Below, one piece after another: positions 36,218 to 45,915 of a stretch of 64,000 nucleotides of DNA (positions are counted from its first letter, which is position 1; the number at the start of each line of letters is the position of its first letter). Position numbers and translations under genes: made by a program. Source of the stretch: Ligustrum vulgare (Eukaryota > Streptophyta > Magnoliopsida > Lamiales > Oleaceae). Under the pieces are notes generated by a model that worked only from the letters and a program-made list of their open reading frames with translations, did no database searches and was not told where the DNA came from. The stretch is from positions 49,652,124-49,716,123 of the forward strand of contig OY743169.1 of assembly GCA_963555705.1 (NCBI GenBank), written 5' to 3'.

Positions 36218-37987
36218 TGATTATTGTCTAATGTTACGTATTTTAAAGAAATAAATAAATGAAAATATATAATTTTGGGATATAAATTTTGTCATTTAGA
36301 GTGAAACTTATAAAAGATTCAATTTTATTTCTTTAACTCTAAATTAATTTTATTTGCTAATAAGTTCATTTATTTAATTGCAGGTATATTTTCGATAATT
36401 TCAACTTAAAAAAATCCCTAATTTAATTGACCTGAAAAAGCCCAAAATGGACAAAAACCCATAAACCCAGCCCAAAACATTTTCTTTCTTTTTCTATACC
36501 CTACAGCATTCTCGGTCTCTGTCATCTTCATCTCTCCCTCAGCCGCTCTCCACTTCCACTTCCCATCTTCTGCAACCCATCTTCTGCAATCCTCTCCTTC
36601 AACCATTCAGCCATCATCCCCTGTCTTCTCTCCTTTCTCTCACCATCTGCCTCGTCTTCACGCATCCCTCACGCAGCCTCGTCCCTCACCTGTCACGCAG
36701 GCTGTGTCTTCTCCATCTTCATCCTCCCAGCCATCTTCTACCAGCCGCAACTCAGCAACCCACAGCCTCTCTCTCACGCAGGCTTTCTGCCTTCATCTTC
36801 TACAGCAGTGCCCAGCAGCATCGCTCTTCCCCCAGTTCTGCACTTCAGCCGCTCCTGAACCTCTGTCTTCAGCTCCTCTCTGCCGGTGTCTTCTCCCTCT
36901 CCAGCCCACAGCCTCCATCCCCCAGTTGCAGTTTTCCCTCATCCTCTGTCTTCTTCTAATTCAACCAGCCGCAAGTCCTCTCCCTCAACCTGTCTTCCAG
37001 CCGCAACCATCTCTCAACCTCCAACTGGAACTCATCTTCCTCAGCCTTCCTCATTCCAGCTTTCTCCACACTCACAAAACAAGCAACCTGACCTTCTCTC
37101 TCTCGGTGCTGCCTCTGCAAAACATCACCAGCGGCACTGCCTGCCTTCCCTCCAGCCGCCACTCATCTTCAACCTTCCCAGCCTCATTCTTCATCAACGA
37201 ACCAGCTGCAGCAGCCAGACTTCTCTCAATACACCAGTAGAGCACCTCCACCACTCAATAGAGCAACTTCCTTCACGCAGCAGCCTCTCTTTTTGGTTAT
37301 TTGTTCTAGTTTAAATTATTGCATTTTGTTTAGATTTTAAATTGTTTTGATTGGTAGTTCATATAGATTCAGATTATTGATGTTAGTTTGATTTTAAATT
37401 TATTTTAGTATTGAAATCTCATTTCCGAATTTGAATTTCGTTTGATTAATGGTTAGTGTTTATTTGACTTTTATTTCGGTTAATTTAATTATGTCCGGCT
37501 AAACTATATTTGAGAGGAGTTATTCCTAGCTTAAATGAGTATGCTTTAATTCGTCATGAATGAATTCTTGTTATTGATAAGCATTTACAAATTATTTTAA
37601 GTTTTCAAATTATTTTACTTGGATGAATGTTGCTGATGTGGTATGTATTGATTATGCACACAACATGCTCGACTAAATGCCGTAAAATAAACTGATTAAT
37701 TCTCGTACTAATATTTCCAAATTTTATCGATCTCAAGAAATTCGTGCTAAATTTATTTGCAAAACCCAATTGATAGCGAAAGAATAACTCCACTCAAATT
37801 TCCCTTTCATTGCAATTTAATTATATTCTTTTTTTATTCATTTAAACACGATTGAAATCATAGTTTAAGTTTCGAATTTAGCAAATATTACGATACCAAT
37901 AAAATCCCTAGGAAAAATGACCCTGGATTATTGCTAGGCTATAATTTGACCCCTTTATACTTGGAGGGTAGATTTAACATCGAGTCA
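36218..37987 (+). repeat. 3' LTR of element B
   Basis: This is 1770 bp, the same length as the 5' copy. Visible differences include C/T near the start, G/A in AAATTG/AATTTT, and the paired changes AGAATGACCATGG versus AAAATGACCCTGG near the end. It ends GAGTCA followed by the ATATC target duplication. Confidence 0.93.
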
Positions 37988-37992
37988 ATATC

Positions 37993-38604
37993 CTTTTATC
38001 CTACCTGACCCGAAGCCCCATTACAACCAAATAAAGACCTTTGCTTTGCACTTGTGTTATTGTTGGCTCTGGTTATGACATTTAGGCAGTCTGTGGTACT
38101 GACTTATCCATGCAGTGAGCTGAGCGAAAATTCTAACCCTTATACACTTTGTGCTAAGAGAGAAATATCTTGTGAGGGTGTTAACTCCCATTACATTTAC
38201 TTATGAGTGGTTTGAATTGCTTGGTCTAGGGTTTGTGCTATGAATGTGGTTGGGGATACTGTGTTGACTGAATTCACATCATGAGCAACTCAGTTTACGT
38301 GAGTGATTTCTGCCGGAGTCGGGCGAAACTATTTTCCTTGTAGTCACTCATAAATGGATGGGAAGTGAGTGCACATGAGAGGTGAAAGGACATAAACCAT
38401 ATTGAGCCATGATTGGGATGGGAAATAGGGGCTTTGCATCTCTAGCACACACTAACACAATCCGATCATGCAATTGAACATTCTTGCTGAAGAAAAGTGG
38501 GCCGCAACCTTAATTCTCTAGATCATAATCTGTTGTTTGAGTCCTATTCTTTTCTCTTGTCTATCATTGTTCGAGGACGAACAATGGTTTAAGTGTGGGG
38601 GATT
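37993..38604 (+). other. Continuation of element A 3' untranslated region, ending in the polypurine tract
   Basis: This is element A sequence resuming after element B. It is closely related to 59540-59780 in remnant C, for example AACCAAATAAAGAC and GCAGTGAGCTGAG. It ends in TTTAAGTGTGGGGGATT (38588-38604), the polypurine tract used to prime second-strand synthesis, directly before the LTR start TGATAAGTG. Confidence 0.75.
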
Positions 38605-40023
38605 TGATAAGTGCTTTATTAACACTTATTTTGTGCACTTATAACCTAGGACTAGTAATAATTTGATCATATCTAAGTATTATTAATGCATTTTATATTT
38701 TATGCTGTATAGGATCATAAAGGAAGAGAAAATAAGAAAAAATAACCAAAATGCACTTAAAACTAAAGATTGAGAACCTTGGGTGCAAATAAGTTACGGC
38801 CGCAACACTAAAAAGTCACGGCCATAAACGTTTTCATCGCATTAAGCAAAAAAAGAAGCAGAACATGAGTTACGGCCGTAACCTTCAATTGTGGAAAAAT
38901 CAACAGAACGTGTCTCACAGCCGTGAAGGTAAAGATTACGGCCGTAACCTTAAAACAAGAAAAATCAAAAGAAACTGGTTTACGGCCGTAAATACTTTTT
39001 CACGGCCGTAACTTGCTCGTCAAGAAATTTCCTTTTCTGATTCTTTGCATAATTTTGGTATGTCTTGAGCCCAACTCTAGGGCACCATTTTGTGGCTATA
39101 AAAATGGAATTTCATGACAGAAAAAGTGTGGAAAGAATTGTTGAAAGGAGAGCGGCTTGCTTGGAGCTTGGAAGAGAACTCAAGCGACTCGAGAAGGTGA
39201 ATCAAGAGCGGAAAATTCTGTAATTCTTCATGGCTTTAAGCGGCTAAGTTCTCTATCTAATTCAAGGGGGACGTTGTATTTATTTTTCATTATGTTGTTA
39301 TTTTCCAAACTAGTAATTTAGTATTAAATTCTATATTCTTGATTGTTGGATTTCTATGAATTTTATTTCAATTAATACAATGATTTATGTGATTTAGGTC
39401 TATCTTTTATCTTGTTGTGTTGATATATGCTAAATTTAATGATTGGATCCATAATTGTCTTATTGTTCAATTCATAGTAGCAACTAGGATTTTTGCAATT
39501 CCATTGGAAATTCAACCTAGGTTAATCGTCACGAGCTTGTGTGATTGGTAATCTAGATCACCCTAATTCTTCTTGAGCCACTTAGTTATTGCATTAAATC
39601 TAAAGAGCTTATTTTAGATTTTCCAATAACTATAGTTTGATTAGGGAGCTTGTTCTAATTAAATACAATCGAGGAAGAAAAGAGATAGTTAGATCTTGTT
39701 AACTATTTACGGGTGATAAATCAAGAATTGAATTGAATACGAATTACTTGGAAAGTAGTAATATTATGATAAAATACAACTGAACCTGAGAACTAAGATT
39801 TGTTAATAATTGATTTATATTCCAACCAGTTTACGTGTTTACTTTATTTTCAAGTTACTTACAATATTTGAACTCAAAACCCCCCCATCTATTCTGATTG
39901 ACATAGCACTAATTTAGTTCCCGTTCCTTGTGGGACCGACTCTTACTTCCACTATTACAATTAAAATTGATGATTTGCAAGTATGATATTTAATTAAATT
40001 TTGGTGCATAGCGATGAGCATCA
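38605..40023 (+). repeat. 3' LTR of element A
   Basis: This is the complete LTR of 1419 bp, from TGATAAGTG to GATGAGCATCA. It includes a cluster of seven TTACGGCCGTAA-type palindromes (38794-39011) upstream of a TATA box, and a splice- or polyadenylation-rich AT region after it. It ends directly at CACTA element sequence. Confidence 0.85.
38794..39104 (+). promoter_or_regulatory. Predicted LTR promoter of element A: palindrome array and TATA box
   Basis: TTACGGCCGTAA occurs exactly at 38870-38881, 38936-38947 and 38980-38991. Near copies lie at 38794-38805, 38816-38827, 38915-38926 and 39000-39011. A canonical plant TATA element, CTATAAAAATGG, follows at 39096-39107. Seven dyad sites within 220 bp and up to 300 bp upstream of the TATA box look like binding sites for a dimeric regulator. 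The factor is unknown. Confidence 0.55.
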
Positions 40024-40795
40024 ATTATAATGGTTTAACTTATGTTGTTTATGTCTGGCCAACTTGTGGTTTCCAGTGTTTGGTTTTGTGATTCTGAATA
40101 ATGCCCTGTATATATTTCGAATGAACTCACCTGTCTCATTTTTTAGATTTCACATCGAGATTTTTATTCACACATGTTCACTCTTTTTCAAAAATCAAGG
40201 TGATTTCCAAGTTAATTCATAAAAATTCAACTTGTGAAACAGCGATTCGACCTGAACAAAGTTGATCTTTATATTGAAAACAAGGTGGAATATATAAGTT
40301 ATTTAGGCACATCCCATTCCTTGGGACAATGGGAGATAAATTATTATAGAAAAGGATCCTTAAAGGAATTTTCTTCAGAAATTTATGCATTTTCTTATCC
40401 GTAAGAATGGAACTGTTAACCTATTTTCGTTTTCTAATCTGAGAGCCCTGAGGTTTGAATATAGACCGTGTTTGGTTTAGATTGGTTCAACTTGTGTTGA
40501 TTTGTGTGAAAATTGAATAACTCATTTATGGGTTTTAGACTTTTAGGTTGATGTTTGCTCAGTTTACGGTTGCTAAATTTATTGCATGCTTCTAGTCTAA
40601 ATTGGATGGAGGTTCACCATCTCCCAACAATTTAACAAGTTTTGAAGTTCATGTAGCTGATTGTCTCATATTTCATATGTTAGATGCAAAATAACTTCAT
40701 TTTTATGCTTGAATTCCAGCTACATAGGATAATCATCATATTTCTTAATTTTTTATAAACTTAGTTGTTTAAGTTAATCTTTTTTTATTTACTAG

Positions 40796-41222
40796 GTAAA
40801 ATATAAGCAATTGATGGAAGCAAAGCATGGTCCTGAATTGTCATCATAGCCTCCAATTGATGTAGAACTATGGTGTGAAGCTACTCAAGGACCAAGTAAA
40901 GGAGGCTGCTTGTATGGTCTTGGAACTACATTGTCTACTTCGTGTGCCTCTTTTAGTTAAACATGCCCAGTCAATTACCCAAGAGAGTGAAGACAATCCT
41001 TTGAAAGAGCAACTTCGGAACACTTGTGAAAAGACTCAAGAGTTGACAAGGGAAAAGGAAGAAATGTGAAGACGAATGAAGAAACAAGTGTGGAAGAGGA
41101 ACGAAGACGACTAGAGTTCGAGAAGCAAATGGAAGTGAGCAGACGTGAAGAAGAAGTAAAGCGTATTGCATTTGAGATGATTACCATGCTCAATGAAAGA
41201 TGTGGTCCTTCCAAGGTATAAT
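40796..41222 (+). pseudogene. CACTA TNPA-like gene, 3' exons
   Basis: After an ACTAG acceptor, the frame from 40796 reads VKYKQLMEAKHGPELSS, a TAG stop at 40847-40849, then ELWCEATQGPSKGGCLYGLG. The latter is the conserved C-terminal signature of plant TNPA/Ptta transposases. Shifted frames after this give a charged, coiled-coil-like tail (about 40990-41200). The gene is therefore continuous with the exons that end near 16621, on the far side of element A. Stops and frameshifts mark it as dead. Confidence 0.75.
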
Positions 41223-41559
41223 GTGAGGTAGTAGATCGAATGGTCATACTAATTTGGTTTATTTTGTCATATGGCGGTGTGAGAACTATTCATAATATAT
41301 AGTGCTATATTGCAAACTGAACAATCTTTTGTTTAAATTCTTTTTGTTTATTTGTTCGGGTAAAAATGTTATATGGAAGTATTTGGTGATATTTGAACTC
41401 TTGTATTGTCCAATTATGTTAATTAATGAAATCGACTTGGAGTTTTTTATGATATACGCTACATTTTATCTTTTAGAACCATTAGTTTATACGAAGAAGA
41501 AAAAACCAATATTGATCTAATTTCGATATGATGGGGTTTTTTTTGGGTGCGGGTATTAA

Positions 41560-42045
41560 ATATAGCCGTACTTACCAACGGAATTAGTAATGTAAAAAAG
41601 ACGATGCAAAACTCCTACAAAACTAGTTGTTGGTGATCTCCAAAGAATTACTATTGAAAAAACCATTGGTAATCAACAACGAACATTCTATAGAAAACAG
41701 TGTTGGTGATCTCCAACAGACCTATCGATAAAGGCCTTGGTGATAGCCAATGAACTTAACAACAGAAATTTTTCATTGATAATTTACCAATGGACCAATG
41801 CAATGGTAATGTCGTTAGAAATAACATATTTTACGGCCGTTGATAATCATCAACGAAATATAATGGCATCACTATTTCGTTGATATATTCCCAACAAACC
41901 CTCCGGTCGTTGGTAAATTATCGACGAAGGTTTTACCAAGGGAATTTACCAACGACATTTTGCAATTACAAAACCCATTTACCAACGAAAACCTGGGCTT
42001 CACCAACAAAAATTTCCATTGGTGACGGCGCACATTCTTGCAGTG
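41560..42045 (+). repeat. Right subterminal repeat array and terminal inverted repeat of the CACTA element
   Basis: There are more than a dozen ACCAACG/ACCAACAA/ACCAATGG words and their complements over about 480 bp. They end in the inverted terminus ...CACATTCTTGCAGTG at 42045. The array mirrors the left end, including a near-identical CTTACCAACGGAATTAG word. Confidence 0.85.
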
Positions 42046-42048
42046 GGT

Positions 42049-42330
42049 GATGAGTGCTAAATGCAAAGGATCTCGTACATTACTCCTTTTTATAGGGATT
42101 TCATAAAAGTGTGAATTTCTTAAAATAGAAGTTTCTTAAAAAAATGAAATTTTCTTAAATTTGAGTGAGTTTGAAATATTAATTTTTGCCTTATCGATTA
42201 GAATAACACACAGGGTAAATATATTACCATCTCATTTTTTGTTTAACCCACCATATTTTAACTACACCCCAATTAAAATAGTTTTTATATATACATCAAC
42301 ATTCTTTTACCAATATATCCTTAATTCTTC

Positions 42331-42372
<42 letters not shown>

Positions 42373-42803
42373 GAAAAATATTTGTGCATTTTTGCTTTGA
42401 TATAAAGCTGTATTGCCCCAAAATTTATTTATTCAAAACTCAAGGTGTGTTACTAATATTATTTTGTAACTGTTAACTTAATGCGAATTTTTTTTTCCTG
42501 AAATTTAGATTTTTGTTTGTTTGGTGGTCCGAAATTCTTTATAAACAAAGAATGTTTTGTTTTTCTAGGTAAAATGTATAATTTAACTCAAGTGTCATTT
42601 TTTTGAGATTAACCGAAAAATATCTAGTTGAAAACTTTCTTCCTTTTTTGGGACTTGGAACCGGCTACTTAATTTAATTTTCTAGAAGGCAAATTAAAGT
42701 TGTACACAAATAATTTTTTACATATACAATTTTTGTTTTGAAATAAAAATACTATTGATCAAAAAGAGGATTACATAACGAGATTAAAATTAAAGATCAT
42801 TTG
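42049..42803. other. AT-rich intergenic DNA with an (ATA)n microsatellite
   Basis: An ATA trinucleotide repeat of about 14 units runs from 42331 to 42372. No coding or terminal-repeat features are visible in the rest. Confidence 0.6.
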
Positions 42804-44924
42804 TGTGACGCCCCGGGTTCTAATCACCCGACTCGTCAGGTCATCGTCTCGTCTAATTTTTTTGAAATAATATTATGCGGAATAAAATAACATTTCTAAT
42901 TGGCAAGATTTATTTAAATAAATTCAAAAACTGATAAATTTCAATATTCTCAAATTTGATGAAATAATATTTGCTAAGACATTTCAAATAAAAGATAATT
43001 ATTCAAAATCTCAACATTTCTCAAAATGTGATTATTCAACTGAAACAATAGTGAAATCTAATTATCCAAATATTAATGCCACAGCCTGCCCATTATTCGC
43101 TTCCATCTCTGATATCTGCAATTGTTGTTAAAAATGGGTGAGCATTTCATTGAAATACTCAGTAGACACATCGTCAATTAATAAATTTACATAAAAAATG
43201 AGCACATAAACATGCAATCATATAGTGACAACTTCATCATAATAATAGGCTTTTGTAACATAGGGTGTGGGTAGTCTCGTCTCATACAATAAATGCACAT
43301 AAGTTATGTCAAAGCATAACAAAATCATAATCTCGTCTCGTCTCATGCATTTAAAATGCATATAAGTTATGGCATGCTCATAACACAAATATTTCATAAG
43401 AAATATAAATTCTCATCTCGTCCTATGCAAATAATGCACATAAGTCACATGAAGCATATAATTACGTGCAATTAAAATGTAAACAAATTAATGGGGACTA
43501 GTCTACCTCAATTCTTTACAAGTGTGGTTGAGCGGGAAAATATATTTATCAGTTCTCTAGATCTCCGTACGTCTCGTCTAGGCAAAATAAAATAAAATTT
43601 AAATTAGTTTCTAGAAATTCAAAGTTTGAAATAAAATTAAAGTTTGAATTTAAAATGAATGATTTTAAAATCTGGGGACTAAAATAGAGTTTTTTCCAAA
43701 ATTAGAGGACTCATTTAAAACGCTGCTTAAAATAACCAGGGATTGAAATAAAGAGTTTGGAACTTAAGGCTGAACTATCTACATTTAAAACATGTTTAGG
43801 GACTAAAACAATTAAAACGAAGAAGTTGAGGACCTAAGAGCAATATTTGAAAAACAAGATTAGATATAAAAATATATATACATACACTCTCCTTTCTCTC
43901 TCTATGTATCGGCCGAGAGAGAGAAGAAGAGTGAGGGGAGAGCGGACACCCTCCTCTATGACCGATCGCCAGCGGCCATGCCGGTGATAATACCACCGGC
44001 GTGGAGCAGCGGCAATGGGGAACCCGGTTAAGCAAGAAAAATGGAGTTTTGGGTTGATTTTGGGTGCGGTTTTCGCGGCAAACCAAGGCTCTGCTCGCGG
44101 TTTTCCTCGGCGAAATTTGATGTTTGAGGTATGTAATAGGCTTCTGGGATTTGTGGGTTTATGTGTTTGGCTTTTGATTTGAGTTTTGAGGAATTTTGGG
44201 AGGTGGGCTGTGGTGTGCGGTCGAGGTGTTGTCTCGATGAGGGTGGCTCGCGGTGGTGATAATGGTTCCGCCGGTGTTGGTTGATGGTGATGATGATGGT
44301 TCGTCAGTGGGTATAGCGGGCATGGTCGGGTTCTGTGGTGGATGTTGCAGATTGGTGTTGGTCGTGGTGGACAGTAAGCTATGGAGATTCTGTACTGAGT
44401 TCGACTGGGGTTTGATTCAGTCATGGAGAAACGAAAGTAGAAAATCTTGCAAAATATACCTTAATGCTGTGGTAGTGCCGTGGGTGATCGAGAATTGATT
44501 AGGAGTGCAATTATAATAGCTGGATGGATTAGTCTTTCATTTGAATTGAAATTGTAACCGTGGATTAATTTCTGGTGGATGAACTTGGTTGAGTAAATTT
44601 TGGGTAGGATGATTATCATGATTTGTCAAGATAAAATGGTGAATTTAAATTTGAAATTTTAATAAAATGATAAACTCCAACTTTTGAAATAAGGTTATCT
44701 GAAATTTTAATTTGAATAAAATGAAATTGAATTTTAAAAATAGATTTTGAATTTTGGACGTAAAATCAAGTTGGACTGAAAATCTATTATTTTCGGCTCA
44801 AAATTTTGTAACTTGGCTAAACGACGTACGTGAACTTTAAATAATGGGTTAAATTATAGTGACACGGTTTTTAGCAAATACAATATTTATTTACTATAAA
44901 TTCAGAAATTTCTCGGTCGCTACA
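42804..44924 (+). mobile_element. Solo LTR, 2121 bp
   Basis: The left end is TGTGACGCCCCGGG and the right end is GGTCGCTACA. It is flanked by a perfect 5-bp duplication ATTTG (42799-42803 and 44925-44929). TG...CA termini, a 5-bp duplication and the lack of any gag, pol, primer-binding site or second LTR identify a solo LTR left by recombination between the two LTRs of an element. The family is not identified. Long open frames inside (for example 43834-44424, minus) are His/Pro/Arg-rich and look compositional. Confidence 0.85.
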
Positions 44925-45037
44925 ATTTGCCTAACTACTTACAATTTAGGCATAATTATTTTGTATACGAAAATTAGCATCCTGTCAGTATTTGACGCAC
45001 ATTAACACTTCAAAAATGTCTTCTTTTAGTCGACTCC

Positions 45038-45915
45038 TTACTTCAAACAAAGTCGTTTACCTACACTAAAACTAGATTCCGAAGCTACCATGTTAACCAA
45101 ATGTGTTAGTAGATCTTTCGCAATGGAAAAAACAATTGGATATTTCCGTTTGTTCATTCGCCAAAATTCTATTAAATCAAAATGTAGTGTATCTGCATGT
45201 TCTATGTTCATGAACACCTCTTGTTTAAAATATTTTTTTAACTCTTCGGGTATTATCAATGGAATAGATGATCCTGATTCAGATGATTGATGAAAAATAG
45301 GGGACATACAGTAAGAAGTTTATTTTGTTTCCCCAATTTCTTCCAATAACACGGCTCCACTACTCATGTTCAAGGAAATAATGTCAATAAATCTTTCCAA
45401 TGTGTTTTGAATTTTAGTTCCTTTGAAAATAATATATTAGAAAAAATGGATCATTTCTTTATTTATGAAAAGTTCTTGCAATAATTAAAAAAAAAAAGAA
45501 TCTTAATTTCACATCAGTATTTTCTAACAAATTTGTAATATATCATTAAATAAATTGTTTGCTTTATGAGAAATTGTATTATCTTAAAAAACTACAATTT
45601 TTAATTCATAGTCTAAAGTGGATAGTGTGCAGTTGCAGCTACGTAATTTTTTTTATTAATTTCTTTTCATAGATCCAAAGTAAAAGAAACAACACCACTA
45701 TGTTTATGTAAACCAACTATTAATTTTTTCTTAGTCATAACAAAATATTCTATAATATCAAAACGAAGAGTGTTTCTACTAATTTCAACGTACCTTGGTA
45801 GAAGATATTCTTTAACGTAAGCTGTGAAGTGTTGATTGTTCACTATACTTAGTGGCAACTCTGTCCCAGCAACAAATTTAACCATTCCAACCCCATCTTG
45901 TTCCTCATAATACAT
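45038..45915 (-). pseudogene. Internally deleted hAT transposase
   Basis: Two minus-strand open stretches match the ends of a hAT transposase. The first (45915-45667) has TELPLSIVNNQHFTAYVKEY and YVEISRNTLRFDI, the conserved region just upstream of the catalytic domain. The second (45307-45038) has FWRMNKRKYPIVFSIAKDLL and MVASESSFSVGKRL, the C-terminal hAT dimerisation domain. Only about 360 bp separates them, where a full transposase has several hundred residues, so the catalytic middle is gone. The element's terminal repeats were not located. Confidence 0.8.

Larger units (their letters stand above)
27286..37987 (+). mobile_element. Athila-like Ty3/gypsy retrotransposon B (10.7 kb), young
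   Basis: Two LTRs of 1770 bp each (27286-29055 and 36218-37987) begin TGATTATTG and end GAGTCA. They are flanked by a perfect ATATC duplication (27281-27285 and 37988-37992). Behind the 5' LTR is an exact Asp-tRNA primer-binding site, then gag and pol. I counted about 12 LTR mismatches by eye (about 0.7%), mostly transitions. At the commonly used plant rate of 1.3e-8 per site per year this is a few hundred thousand years. Coding damage is light: one stop between gag and protease and one single-base frameshift before integrase. No ORF2 is visible. Confidence 0.95.
16921..40023 (+). mobile_element. Athila-like Ty3/gypsy retrotransposon A (23.1 kb with two nested insertions)
   Basis: LTRs begin TGATAAGTGCTTTATTAACA at 16921 and 38605. 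The 3' LTR ends GATGAGCATCA at 40023. Flanking bases ATTTT and ATTAT are a 5-bp duplication with one mismatch. The order is LTR remnant, Asp-tRNA-type primer-binding site, gag, pol (protease, reverse transcriptase, RNase H, integrase), a second ORF, a polypurine tract and the 3' LTR, as in the Athila group. Without element B and the 1.0 kb hAT insertion it is about 11.4 kb. It is riddled with stops and frameshifts. Eight differences over the 235 comparable LTR bases (hand count) make it older than element B. Confidence 0.88.
9627..42045 (+). mobile_element. CACTA (En/Spm-type) transposon, 32.4 kb including nested insertions
   Basis: The left end starts CACTGCAAGAATATGCG and the right end is the inverted copy, ending in CTTGCAGTG. 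About 25 of the first 27 bases match. Both ends are flanked by GGT (9624-9626 and 42046-42048), the 3-bp duplication made by CACTA transposases. Subterminal regions are crowded with ACCAACGG/ACCAACAA words in both orientations, as expected for TNPA-type binding sites. Inside are a TNPD-like gene (about 11061-14025) and a TNPA-like gene (about 14220-16621 continuing at 40796-41222). Removing the nested retrotransposon and MITE leaves about 8.9 kb, a usual size for an autonomous CACTA element. Both genes carry stops and frameshifts, so it is no longer autonomous. Confidence 0.92.

Noticed and set aside
38794..39011. Regularly spaced palindromes as a CRISPR array
   Set aside because: The repeats are 12-bp dyads with variable spacing inside a plant LTR, and no cas genes are present. 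They fit promoter sites instead.
43834..44424. 196-codon minus-strand open frame inside the solo LTR
   Set aside because: Its composition is His/Pro/Arg-rich, it has no recognisable domain, and the antisense frame is also open. It is explained by skewed LTR sequence.
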